A DNA stretch of 64,000 nucleotides, from positions 105,302,278-105,366,277 of the forward strand of contig CP136069.1 in the NCBI GenBank assembly GCA_032622095.1, in the 5' to 3' direction. The position numbers and the translations under genes were made by a program. Shown in pieces: positions 35,494-47,620 of the stretch (its first letter is position 1; each line of letters starts with the position of its first letter). A model generated the notes under the pieces. The model saw only the letters and a list, made by a program, of their open reading frames with translations. It had not been told where the DNA came from and made no database searches. This stretch comes from Siphonodentalium dalli. Its lineage: Eukaryota > Mollusca > Scaphopoda > Gadilida > Siphonodentaliidae.

Positions 35494-36319
35494 ATGTATA
35501 TGTATGTATATGTATATATGTATGTATGTGTATGTATATATACATGTGTATGTGTATGTATATGTATGTGTGTATGTATGCGTATAGTCCGTATATGTAT
35601 ATGTATACATGCATGCGTATGTGTGTATGCATATGTATGTGTATATAAATACCATACAACTTTTGCAATTATTCAAACCTTGGAGATATCTCGCTTGCAC
35701 TTAAGATAACCCTTTTAATTAACATATTGTATAACCGTTTTAAACACAATTTAAAGTCCCGCTTCAGCTCGACGTGATTATTTCATACTCCTTATTTCCT
35801 CATAATGTCCCACATAATATGCTTTGGTGTAGTTAATTCCATGTACATGCACATATACACTGCATATAAAGGTGCATGACGTTACATAATGTATTCATAT
35901 ATATGCGTGGATGTGTGTGTGAGGGTGGGTGTGTGTGTGTGAGGGTGTGTGTGTGTGAGGGTGTGCACGTGCGTGTGAGAGGGTGGAGAGGGTGCGTTCG
36001 TGTGTGTTTGTGTGTGTGTGAGGGTGTGTGAGGGTGTGTATGTGTTTGTGTGTGTGTGAAAGTGTCTATATATGTATAAGTGGATGTATGTGTATATGCA
36101 TGAAGTGCATATGCAAGTGCGTGATCGAGCGTGTACTCGTGTACTCGTATGTTCGTATCTGTCTCTTTTGGCAGTCAAATTATATAACCATGTATATTGT
36201 ATAGCCAAATTTTGATGTATTTTTGTTCTCAACTTATTTGTAATGATTTTTTTTTTTTTCTTCTTTGTTTTGTTTATATATATGCTCTTCATTGTATGGA
36301 GGAATAAAGATATATATAT
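35100..36319 (+). repeat. Microsatellite-rich 3' region of the LINE
   Basis: It includes (TA)n with interruptions at about 35419-35487, TGTA/TGTG-rich sequence to 35645, a (GT)n-GAGG block at 35908-36060, an AATAAA at 36303 and a terminal (TA)n at 36311-36320. ORFs across these tracts are low-complexity artefacts. Microsatellites this extensive in a LINE 3' UTR may have arisen by slippage. Confidence 0.8.
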
Positions 36320-38426
36320 ATATTTTGCAATAATCATTACATTCACATTGTTTGCATTCTTCCATTGCCTTGGCTTGGGTCAATCAGTGCTATTCACTTA
36401 TTCGAGTCAATGTCCATGATAATAACAGTTGAATACGGCAAAGCCTGACCTGCCACACTCAGTGACCACACAGTGTCTGTGACCAGTCCAGTGTTAGTTC
36501 GGTCATGAACGTAGTGCGTATCCTTCTACGCTGGAAGCAGCAATCTGCGAAAGCGGTCATGTTGATAGTCTTAGTACGACCTGGTAATATGGCTTAAGTT
36601 AAGCCATACAGGTCGTAGCGCTAGCCTATAGTGTTCTTTCAGCTTAGACGACTATCTATTTTTTTTAAATACACTTAATTTTAAGAATCAACTAACACAG
36701 TCATTAATGTTAACATTATTGCAATTTATATTAGCTCTGAGACCTACCAGAACGTGTGTATAATTCCGTAATTATTTAATCCAAAAATTCAGTCGGAAAA
36801 CATGTTGACAAAACGTGGTTAAATGGCCGAAGCAGGAGGAGCTAACATATCACATGACTACGTGCGTCTCGTGCACTAATCGCGCATGGGAATGTCACCG
36901 AACATGATTCTGCAACCCACATGACTGTATCAGGAAGTTATCAGTACGCATGTGTAACAAATTGAAATCAGTTAGTTGTAAAAACTACACGCATGCGCAG
37001 ATTGTAGTTACCCTCACCTTGAATTGTATCAGGCTACCTGAATTGTACACTCAATGTGAACGCATGTGATTACCTTGCCGCGTGCACGGGGATTCCGGGG
37101 GAACTCACAGGGGAATTCATGAAATGATGTGTCACATGCAATAAGTGATATCACTTACTCGCGGTGAATCCGCCATTTGGTCTCCGGAGGTCAAAGTTAA
37201 CAAGTAGCATCTATTTTTAGCATATGACTCCAGTCTGGGAATTCCCAAAATAAAATGGCAACAGGTCGTTATCGAATCGCAGGTGCGAGAACTTCATAAA
37301 ACTAATTAAAAACTCACCCTGGATACATACAATACGTAGGTTTAACACAGTAGATGGATTGGATGTATCACGTATGTGTTTGGGTTATTTTTTTAACGCA
37401 AGAACTCGCTATCAGTACCTTATGGGAAGTTCGTTGACAAAAAAGGGCGTCTGAATTTCTGCATCGTCACCAGATCCTAACTCTATAGATGACATGGCCA
37501 CAAAACAATTCTTAAACACGTAGTTGCATTCAGAATAAATGAAATTAAGCCATAAAATGTTGATAAAAAATTCTCGCACTCAGCTGTCGAATGTTTACAA
37601 ATGTATGCTACTTCTCAACTTTGATCTTTTACCGGCCTTTACCGGTGGGTTGGATAAAAAGCTAGGAATCGGACCATATATGGAACCATCGGCCATCTTG
37701 AAAATCGCGAACCAGTAATAAGGCTTATGGTCGACGAACACACGACATGTCAGTGTTTACGTTCTATTATTTGTCGGATTTTAAGGATAAACGACACGTA
37801 GGTGAGTGGATGGTTTCACACTTGTATTAGTATTTAGTTGATAAATACATGTGCGTTGGTCCTAATTGTTACTTTAAAAGGAATCATAGTCGCCTATGTT
37901 GTTTTAAGGGCAAGATGGATCTTACATGGCGTCAGCCATGATAGTAAGATCCAATGGATCTATCATGTTGACCAACTTCACCAAGTCCAGTGTGCGATAT
38001 TCGGATTGGTCCCGTCACTTCACATGATATTTTCTGATAATTAAGCGGTATTTCTAACATCCAAACGGGTTAAAACAGTCTATATCTAATCCGTTGTGTA
38101 CACGAAAGAATGAGATACACATTTTCTGCGAATAATGAACGAAGGGGCTCTCTCGTACTTTAACCCCGCCGATCATGTCGCCATATTTGTTTATGTCCGA
38201 ACTAGTTATCACGTGCGCTATCGGCTGTCCCCGTGAGATCACAGGTAAAAGTTGGTTTTGGAAACGGACCACTTTCCGGGGACCGGGAATTGTCAGACAA
38301 TTGTGAGTGTACATTCCGGTATGATCGCAAGGGCAAAGAAATAGTAAACACAACATTTGTTAAAGACTTTTTATATAATATTCTCTTCTTCTTCTTCTTG
38401 TTCTCAGTTACATCAGTGTCGCCCGA
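36320..38426 (+). repeat. 2,107-bp direct repeat, right copy (flanks the LINE)
   Basis: It is the second copy of 27496-29602, beginning immediately at the LINE (TA)n tail. After CAGTGTCGCCCGA at 38426 the sequence continues as CTCCGTCTGTAAGC instead of LINE sequence. It is therefore not the start of another LINE copy. Peptides translated from matching positions are identical, suggesting near-complete identity. Confidence 0.9.
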
Positions 38427-38646
38427 CTCCGTCTGTAAGCATATTCTCCTGAAAAAAAAGTTAACATTTAGAACAGAACACTGAGCGAACAATTTTTATA
38501 ACCGGAAGTATAATGATTTGTGTTGTCGGGCCGGAACAGTACACACACTAGATTGCCAACAGTTACAATTCATAACCGAAATCGTAGTTTGTGTGTATAC
38601 AATGAACAAATGGACCGTATTTCTTGAAAATTAGGCCTGCTTCCTT
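38427..38646. other. Short unique spacer
   Basis: No gene recognised; it is probably the original right flank of the LINE target site. Confidence 0.4.
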
Positions 38647-41600
38647 GTAACTATAACTAATCACTCGGTGGATCGTGGTCGTTATTTCATTATAGTTACA
38701 TATTTCAATATTCAGTTCTTAAAAAGTTAATAGAACGAAATAACGGCAATTATGCAGAGAATGATAACTCTGAATGATGGCCGTTATTTCGTTATATTTT
38801 CATATTTAACTATTCAGTTCTTGAAACGTGTAAATATATATATAACGAAATAAAGGGCACCGTTACATGCACCTAATAGTGCGTGATGCCCGTTATTTCG
38901 TTATATTAACACATTTAAACATTTTTAGCTCAACTTACTTTTGTAAGTTTGAGCTATTGCCATGGTTTGGCGTCCGTCGTCCGTGTGTCCGTGTGTCCGT
39001 GTGTCCGTCAACAATTTCCTTTGGCGCGGGCTACAGGTTGTACCTTTGGTCTGATCTTCATGAAATTTGTCATGAATGTTGACATTGACATGTAGATGGG
39101 AACGAGTCATTTTGGGGTCATTCGGCCAAAAAACATGGCCGCTGGCAGCCATCTTGGATTTCAAGATTCAATCCATTGGCGCGGCCTACAGGTCGTACTG
39201 TTCATCTGATCATCATGAAATTTGTCATTGATGTTAATATTGACATGTAGATGGGAACGAGTGATTTTGGGGTCGTTCGGCCAAAAAACATGGCTGCCAG
39301 CAGCCATCTTGGATTTTACTCTTTGCATGACTAAATCCTTTGGCGCGGGCTACAGGTCGATGTTTTGGTCGGAAGTTTATGAAATTTGTCATGGATGTTA
39401 ACACTGTCATGTAGATGGGAACGAGTGATTTTGGAGTTGTTCGGCCAAAAAACATGGCCACCAGCAGCCATCTTGGATTTTACTCTTTGCATGACTAAAT
39501 CCTTTGGCGCGGGCTACAGGTTGTACCTTTGGTCTAATCTTTATGAAATTTGTCATGAATGTTGACATTGACATGTAGATGGGAACGAATCATTGTGGGG
39601 TCATTCGGCCAAAAAACATGGCCGCTGGTGGCCATCTTAGATTTCAAAATTCAATCCATTGGCGCGGGCTACAGGTCGTACTGTTCGTCTGATCATCATG
39701 AAATTTGTCATGGATGTTAATATTGACATGTAGATGGGAACGAGTCATTTTGGGGTTGTTCGGCCAATAAACATGGCCGCCAGCAGCCATCTTGGATTTT
39801 ACTCTTTGCATGACTAAATCCTTTGGCGCGGGCTACAGGTCGTAGCTTCGATCGGAACATCATGAAATTTGTCATTGATGTTAACAATGACATGTAGATG
39901 GGAACGAGGGAGTTTGGGGTCGTTCGGCCGAAAAACATGGCCGCCAGCAGCCATCTTGGATTTTACTCTTTGCATGACTAAATCCATTGGCCCGGGCTAC
40001 AGGTCGTACCTTTGGTCTGATCTTTATGAAATTTGTCATGAATGTTGACATTGACATGTAGATGGGAACGAGTCATTTTGGGGTCATTCGGCCAAAAAAC
40101 ATGGCCGCTGGCAGCCATCTTGGATTTCAAGATTCAATCCATTGGCGCGGGCTACAGATCGTACTGTTCCCCTGATCATCATGAAATTTGTCATTGATGT
40201 TAATAATGACATGTAGATGGGAACGAGTGATTTTGGTGTCGTTCGGCCAAAAAACATGGCCGCCAGCAGCCATCTTGGATTTTACTCTTTGCATGACTAA
40301 ATCCTTTGGCGCGGGCTACAGGTTGTACCTTTGGTCTTATCTTTATGAAATTTGTCATGAATGTTGACATTGACATGTAGATGGGAACGAATCATTCTGG
40401 GGTCATTCGGCCAAAAAACATGGCCGCTGGCGGCCATCTTAGATTTCAAAATTCAATCCATTGGCGCGGGCTACAGGTCGTACTGTTCGTCTGCTCATCA
40501 TGAAATTTGTCATGGATGTTAATATTGACATGTAGATGGGAACGAGTCATTTTGGGGTTGTTCGGCCAATAAACATGGCCGCCAGCAGCCATCTTGGATT
40601 TTACTCTTTGCATGACTAAATCCTTTGGCGCGGCCTACAGGTCGTAGCTTCGATCGGAACATCATGAAATTTGTCATGGATGTTAACAATGACATGTAGA
40701 TGGGAACGAGGGATTTTGGGGTCGTTCGGCCAAAAAACATGGCCGCCAGCAGCCATCTTGGATTTTACTCTTTGCATGACTAAATCCTTTGGCGCGGGCT
40801 ACAGGTCGTAGCTTCGATCGGAACATCATGAAATTTGTCATTGATGTTAATATTGACATGTAGATGGGAACGAGTGATTTTGGGGTCGTTCGGCCAAAAA
40901 ACATGGCTGCCAGCAGCCATCTTGGATTTTACTCTTTGCATGACTAAATCCTTTGGCGCGGGCTACAGGTCGTTGTTTTGGTCGGAAGTTTATGAAATTT
41001 GTCATGGATGTTAACACTGTCATGTAGATGGGAACGAGTGATTTTGGAGTTGTTCGGCCAAAAAACATGGCCGCCAGCAGCCATCTTGGATTTTACTCTT
41101 TTCATGACTAAATCCTTTGGCGCGGGCTACAGGTTGTACCTTTGGTCTAATCTTTATGAAATTTGTCATGAATGTTGACATTGACATGTAGATGGGAACG
41201 AATCATTGTGGGGTCATTCGGCCAAAAAACATGGCCGCTGGTGGCCATCTTAGATTTCAAAATTCAATCCATTGGCGCGGGCTACAGGTCGTACTGTTCG
41301 TCTGATCATCATGAAATTTGTCATGGATGTTAATATTGACATGTAGATGGGAACGAGTCATTTTGGGGTTGTTCGGCCAATAAACATGGCCGCCAGCAGC
41401 CATATTGGATTTTACTCTTTGCATGACTAAATCCTTTGGCGCGGGCTACAGGTCGTAGCTTCGATCGGAACATCATGAAATTTGTCATGGATGTTAACAA
41501 TGACATGTAGATGGGAACGAGGGATTTTGGGGTCGTTCGGCCGAAAAACATGGCCGCCAGCAGCCATCTTGGATTTTACTCTTTGCATGACTAAATCCTT

Positions 41601-44600
41601 TGGCCCGGGCTACAGGTCGTACCTTTGGTCTGATCTTTATGAAATTTGTCATGAATGTTGACATTGACATGTAGATGGGAACGAGTCATTTTGGGGTCAT
41701 TCGGCCATAAAACATGGCCGCTGGCAGCCATCTTGGATTTCAAGATTCAATCCATGGCGCGGGCTACAGATCGTACTGTTCCCCTGATCATCATGAAATT
41801 TGTCATGGATGTTAACAATGACATGTAGATGGGAACGAGGGATTTTGGGGTCCTGCGGCCGAAAAACATGGCCGCCAGCAGCCTTCTTGGATTTTACTAT
41901 TTGCATGACTAAATCGTTGGGTGCGGGCTACAGGTCGTACCTTTGGTCTGATCTTTATGAAATTTGTCATGAATGTTGACATTGACATGTAGATGGGAAC
42001 GAGTCATTTTGGGGTCATTCGGCCAAAAAACATGGCCGCTGGCAGCCATCTTGGATTTCAAGATTCAATCCATTGGCGCGGGCTACAGGTCGTACTGTTC
42101 GTCTGATCATCATGAAATTTGTCATTGATGTTAATAATGACATGTAGATGGGATCGAGTCGTTTTGGTGTCATTCGGTCAAAAAACATGGCCGCCAGCAG
42201 CCATCTTGGATTTTACTCTTTGCATGACTAAATCCTTTGGTGTGGGCTACAGGTCGTAGCTTTGGTCAGATGGTCATGAAATTTGTCATGAATTATAACA
42301 ATGACATTTAGATGGGAACGAGTCGTTTTGGGGTCATTCGGTCAAAAAACATGGCCACCAGCATTTTACTCTTTGCATGACTAAATCCTTTGGCGTGGGC
42401 TACAGGTCATACCTTTGGTCTGATCTTTATTAAATTTGTCATGGATGTTAACACTGACATGTAGATGGGAACGAGTTGTACCTTTGGTCTAATCTTTATG
42501 AAATTTGTCATGAATGTTGACATTGACATGTAGATGGGAACGAATCATTGTGGGGTCATTCGGCCAAATAACATGGCTGCCAGCGGCCATCTTGGATTTC
42601 AAAATTCAATCCATTGGCGCGGTCTACAGGTCGTACTGTTCGTCTGATCATTATGAAATTTGTAGGTCGTAGCTTTGGTCAGATCTTCATAAAATTTGTC
42701 ATGGATGTTAACAATTATACGTAGATAGGAACGAGTCCTTTTGGGGTCAATTGGTAAAAAAAAATGGCCACCAGCAGCCATCTTGTATCTTACTCTTTGC
42801 ATCACTAAGTCCTTTGGCGCAGGTTAGACATTTCAATTAGCACCTTTCCTATTCCTCCATTTACTGTCAACCATTAAATTATTCCCCTACATAAGTTGAG
42901 CTACAGTGTCATTGACACTTTCATGTTATTAAATTGGGTAAATATAACGAAATAACGGCCATCATTACTTGCACCTAATGGCGCATGATGCCAGTTAAAT
43001 CGTTTTATTTACATATTTAAATATTCAGTTCGCTAATAAACACTTGTTCAATACATGCATGTGAACCTATAAACGATTTAACTGATATTTGTTTTACTTA
43101 ATGGACCCAAACATTTAGAATGTTGACAAGCATTTCGTGGGCTATATATGGGATATTTCATGCTCGGAAATATAAGCATGCGTTCTCTGGTTCAAGTGCA
43201 CGCGCTGTTATCGCTCATCAGGGACGTGCCGACAGGTGGGGGTGGGGGGGGGGGGTCTAACACCGTAAATATTCAATACTTATACATATTTACAACTGTT
43301 GACAGTTTGGCTGTATAAATCATATCAACATTTGTTGACTGGGACCGATATATATTAAGGTGTATCTGCAACGAAATAGCGGACATCTTGTTTGCTTCAG
43401 CGGGTATAGACATTTCAAATTGTATATTGACAAGAATTAGTTGTCAGATATTTCACGATCGGAATTATAAGCATTGGCGCTGTATATTATTTAAACCTAG
43501 TGAGATGAAAAATGAAATATGTAACTATAACTAACCATTCGGTGGATTATGGCCGTTATTTCGTTATATAGGTACATATTTCAATATTCAGTTCTTAAAA
43601 AGTAAATATAACGAAATAACGGCAATTATGCAGCGAATGATATATAACTCGGTGAATGATGGCCGTTATTTCGTTATGTTCAAATTGAACCATTCAGTTC
43701 GTGAAACGTGTAAATATAACGAAATAACGGGCATCGTTACATGCACCTAATAGTGCGTGATGCCCGTTATTTCGTTATATTAACACATTTAAACATTTTG
43801 TTATTAAATTGGGTAAATATAACGAAATAACGGCCATCATTACTTGCACCTAATGGCGCATGATGCCAGTTAAATCGTTTTATTTACATATTTAAATATT
43901 CAGTTCGCTAATAAACACTTGTTCAATACATGCATGTGAACCTATGAACGATTTAACTGATAATTTTTTACTTTATGGACCCAAACATTTAGAATGTTGA
44001 CAAGCATTTCGTGGGCTATATATGGGATATTTCATGCTCGGAAATATAAGCATGCGTTCTCTGGTTCAAGTGCACGCGCTGTTATCGCTCATCAGGGACG
44101 TGCCGACAGGTGGGGGGGGGGGGGGGGGTCTAACACCGTAAATATTCAATACTTATACATATTTACAACTGTTGACAGTTTGGCTGTATAAATCATATCA
44201 ACATTTGTTGACTGGGACCGATATATATTAAGGTGTATCTGCAACGAAATAGCGGACATCTTGTTTGCTTCAGCGGGTATAGACATTTCAAATTGTATAT
44301 TGACAAGAATTAGTTGTCGGATATTTCACGATCGGAATTATAAGCATTGGCGCTGTATATTATTTAAACCTAGTGAGATGAAAAATGAAATATGTAACTA
44401 TAACTAACCATTCGGTGGATTATGGCCGTTATTTCGTTATATAGGTACATATTTCAATATTCAGTTCTTAAAAAGTAAATATAACGAAATAACGGCAATT
44501 ATGCAGCGAATGATATATAACTCGGTGAATGATGGCCGTTATTTCGTTATGTTCAAATTGAACCATTCAGTTCTTGAAACGTGTAAATATAACGAAATAA

Positions 44601-45055
44601 CGGGCATCGTTACATCCACCTAATAGTGCGTGATGCCCGTTATTTCGTTATATTAACACATTTAAACATTTTGTTATTAAATTGGGTAAATATAACGAAA
44701 TAACGGCCATCATTACTTGCACCTAATGGCGCATGATGCCAGTTAAATCGTTTTATTTACATATTTAAATATTCAGTTCGCTAATAAACACTTGTTCAAT
44801 ACATGCATGTGAACCTATAAACGATTTAACTGATAATTTTTTACTTTATGGACCCAAACATTTAGAATGTTGACAAGCATTTCGTGGGCTATATATAGGA
44901 TATTTCATGCTCGGAAATATAAGCATGCGTTCTCTGGTTCAAGTGCACGCGCTGTTATCCCTCATCAGGGACGTGCCGACAGGTGGGGGTATAACACCGT
45001 AATTATTCAATACTTATACACATTTCCAAATGTTGACAGTTTTGCTGTATAATTA
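38647..45055 (+). repeat. ~873-bp tandem array (about 2.6 units) interrupted by a Helentron-like element
   Basis: GTAACTATAACTAA starts units at 38647, 43521 and 44394. The first unit is split by the insertion 38926-42924; its two parts add up to about 875 bp, matching the 873-bp period of the others. The last unit is partial and ends near 45055. Each unit carries several inverted pairs around ATAACGAAATAACGG and CCGTTATTTCGTTAT that can form hairpins, plus a G-rich run (near 43233 and 44112) that differs in length. The first unit is the most diverged. Confidence 0.85.
38926..42924 (+). mobile_element. 3,999-bp pearl/Helentron-like non-autonomous element with ~23 tandem units
   Basis: The left end TAGCTCAACTTAC, TTTT, GTAAGTTTGAGCTA is a hairpin. 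Next comes a (GTCCGTGT)n run (38976-39009), then about 23 copies of a 163-164 bp unit (GGCGCGGGCTACAGG, GAAATTTGTCATG, GACATGTAGATGGGAACGAG, TTCGGCC, GCCATCTTGGATTTTACTC). The right end has TAAGTTGAGCTA (42892-42903), an inverted match to the left end, and a small hairpin AGTGTCATTGACACT ending 6 bp before the terminus. Uninterrupted 873-bp units (43799/43800) show the empty site ATTTT|GTTATTAAAT, so the insertion made no target duplication. Those traits match Helentron-type elements and the bivalve pearl family; relation to the BIV160 satellite is plausible but unproven. It has no transposase. Confidence 0.85.
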
Positions 45056-45689
45056 ATATCAGAGAACTAAAAGCTGTGGCCGCTCCATGGTCTCTAACAC
45101 CATACACTTGGCAATACAGGTCCCCAGTACAAAATATCCCACCTCGGTAATAGTGAATCCTATATTACTGGCGGCGGGGTAATTTTAATCTGGACAACTT
45201 TCCTCAGCATTATATACAAATCATTCGGTGCATGATACCCGTAATTTCGTTCTATATTTACATATTTAAACATTTATTTCACTCATATCAACACTTGTAG
45301 ATATTACACGAATTTCTTGACAAAATCAAGGCTATTTATTGAAAGTGACAAACAGAATTAACTAGAGATAGATCGTTCTAGTATTACAAGTTATTTCGTT
45401 CAAATTAGGATAACATCATTACCGTTGATATTTAACCGATGGTGTTCAAATACAGGTACCGGAATTGTTTTTTCCTAACTATTTTGCCATGCACTTGTCT
45501 TCAATAAAAACAAGTTGTTTTCAGGCTGGATGAAGATGAAGGCGGGATAACTCTAAATGTTTTTTACTTCGACATTACTATCCAGTTTAGTTATATTTCG
45601 TATTTCATGTCTTAAAATTTGCGCTGTTTATCTCGATTTAATGCTTTATTTAGTGAACTAGCCCATCCGGAACCACTAAATACTAAAAA
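45056..45689. other. Non-coding spacer
   Basis: No supported gene. Diverged CGTAATTTCGTT phrases suggest decayed edge of the 873-bp array near 45238. Confidence 0.4.
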
Positions 45690-46735
45690 TACACTCTTTA
45701 TACTGCCTTACGGGGTTAAAGTTTCTGATTCTCATAATATTTAGTTGCGAATATCTGCATAAATCCCCATCTCATTTACTACACAAATGGTCTCTGTTTT
45801 CTCTCGAATGCCATCTTTTGTGGCATTTAAAGATGGGATCAAGGAGCCCTCTTCCTATACAATTGTCTTCTTTTAACTCCACACTAAGAACACATTTCCG
45901 TATTGACGGGGTTAAAGTATCTGATGTTCGTACTAAGTGTCTATGTCTTTGAATAAACCCCCGAAACATAACTAAACCCCTGTTCGTTTTTTTGATCCCC
46001 AAAGATACCCTTTGCGGCATTTAATGATTGAATTGGGAAGCCCTCCCCTAATAGATATCTTATGTTAAACCCGCTTTAACAATAAATGTCCTTCCAAACG
46101 GGGTCAAAGTATCTGATGTTCGTACTAAGTGTCTATGTCTTTGAATAAACCCCCGAAACATAACTAAACCCCTGTTCGTTTTTTTGATCCCCAAAGATAC
46201 CCTTTGCGGCATTTAATGATTGAATTGGGAAGCCCTCCCCTAATAGTTATCTTATTTTAAACCCGCTTTAACAATAAATGTCCTTCCAAACGGGGTTAAA
46301 GTATCTGATGTTCGTACTAAGTGTCTATGTCTTTGAATAAACCCCCGAAACATAACTAAACCCCTGTTCGTTTTTTTGATCCCCAAAGATACCCTTTGCG
46401 GCATTTAATGATTGAATTGGGAAGCCCTCCCCTAATAGTTATCTTATTTTAAACCCGCTTTAACAATAAATGTCCTTCCAAACGGGGTTAAAGTATCTGA
46501 TGTTCGTACTAAGTGTCTATGTCTTTGAATAAACCCCCGAAACATAACTAAACCCCTGTTCGTTTTTTTGATCCCCAAAGATACCCTTTGCGGCATTTAA
46601 TGATTGAATTGGGAAGCCCTCCCCTAATAGTTATCTTATTTTAAACCCGCTTTAACAATAAATGTCCTTCCAAACGGAGTCAAAGTATCTGATGTACGTA
46701 ATAAACTGATGTTCGTAATAAGTTCGTAATCAGTG
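45690..46735 (+). repeat. 192-bp tandem array, forward arm of an inverted repeat
   Basis: CTGATGTTCGTACTAAGTG recurs at 45921, 46113, 46305 and 46497, an exact 192-bp period. The inner units are almost identical (CCGAAACATAACTAAACCCC, CCCTTTGCGGCATTTAATGA). The outermost unit (45700-45900) is much more diverged. No ORF of note spans it. Confidence 0.9.
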
Positions 46736-46804
46736 TCTATAGTCTTTGAATAAAATAGTTCGGGGGGGGGGGGGTGATATTAAAAGACACTTTTTGTGAG
46801 CATC
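46736..46804. other. Centre of the inverted 192-bp repeat
   Basis: About 70 bp with a G run near 46763-46774 joins the two arms. It is the loop of the potential hairpin. Confidence 0.7.
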
Positions 46805-47620
46805 AATAAATTCAAACCCGTTTGAATGGACATTTACTCTTAAAGCGGGTTTAAAATAAGATAACTATTAGGGAAGGGCTACCCAATTCAATCATTAAAT
46901 GCCGCAAAGGGTATCTTTGGGGATCAAAAAAACGAACAGGGGTTTAGTTATGTTTCGGGGGATTATTCAAAGACATAGACACTTAGTACGAACATCAGAT
47001 ACTTTGACCCCGTTTGGAAGGACATTTATTGTTAAAGCGGGTTTAAAATAAGATAACTATTAGGGGAGGGCTTCCCAATTCAATCATTAAATGCCGCAAA
47101 GGGTATCTTTGGGGATCAAAAAAACGAACAGGGGTTTAGTTATGTTTCGGGGGTTTATTCAAAGACATAGACACTTAGTACGAACATCAGATACTTTGAC
47201 CCCGTTTGGAAGGACATTTATTGTTAAAGCGGGTTTAACATAAGATATCTATTAGGGGAGGGCTTCCCAATTCAATCATTAAATGCCGCAAAGGGTATCT
47301 TTGGGGATCAAAAAAACGAACAGGGGTTTAGTTATGTTTCGGGGGTTTATTCAAAGACATAGACACTTAGTACGAACATCAGATACTTTGACCCCGTTTG
47401 GAAGGACATTTATTCGTAAAGCGGGTTAACACTAAGATAAGTATTAAGGGGAGGGCTCCACAATTCAATCATTAAATGCCACTAAGGGTTTCTTCGGGGA
47501 TTAAACAAAAATAACAAAGTTTAGTTGTAGTTAGGGGGTTATTCAAAGACATGCATACTTATTATGAACATCAGATACTTTAACCCCTTATGAGTGGACC
47601 ATTATTGTTCACACGGGGGT
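46805..47620 (-). repeat. 192-bp tandem array, inverted arm
   Basis: The same unit appears in reverse complement (AAATGCCGCAAAGGGTATCT, GGGGTTTAGTTATGTTTCGG, CTTAGTACGAACATCAGATA) about four times, with the outermost unit again the most diverged. Together with the forward arm it forms a ~1.9-kb foldback structure, as in Foldback/Galileo-like elements whose inverted ends are made of tandem repeats. Confidence 0.9.

Larger units (their letters stand above)
29603..36319 (+). mobile_element. Full-length-looking two-ORF LINE (non-LTR retrotransposon)
   Basis: This 6.7-kb unit has a ~380-bp 5' leader, ORF1 (29983-31602), an 11-bp gap, ORF2 (31614-35099), a ~1.2-kb microsatellite-rich 3' region, and ends in GGAATAAAGA followed by (TA)n. 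Both ORFs are uninterrupted. Its two ends coincide exactly with two identical-length direct repeats of 2,107 bp. The layout fits target-primed reverse transcription by a young, possibly still active element. The clade is not assigned. Confidence 0.9.

Noticed and set aside
35354-35709. Several overlapping ORFs of about 100 codons on both strands
   Set aside because: They are read through TA/TG microsatellites (Tyr-Ile-His or Tyr-Ile-Val repeats) in the LINE 3' region.
27496-38426. The 2.1-kb direct repeats as LTRs of a retrotransposon
   Set aside because: The enclosed element is a two-ORF LINE with AP endonuclease, no integrase, and a (TA)n tail at the border; the repeats lack TG...CA ends, a primer-binding site and a polypurine tract.
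39717-41551. Repeated 73-codon minus-strand ORFs that look like a conserved small protein
   Set aside because: They are the 164-bp tandem unit read in one frame; similarity comes from the DNA repeat and the frame breaks between units.
45690-47620. Regular repeats suggesting a CRISPR array
   Set aside because: The unit is 192 bp with no variable spacers, inverted halves and a eukaryotic context.
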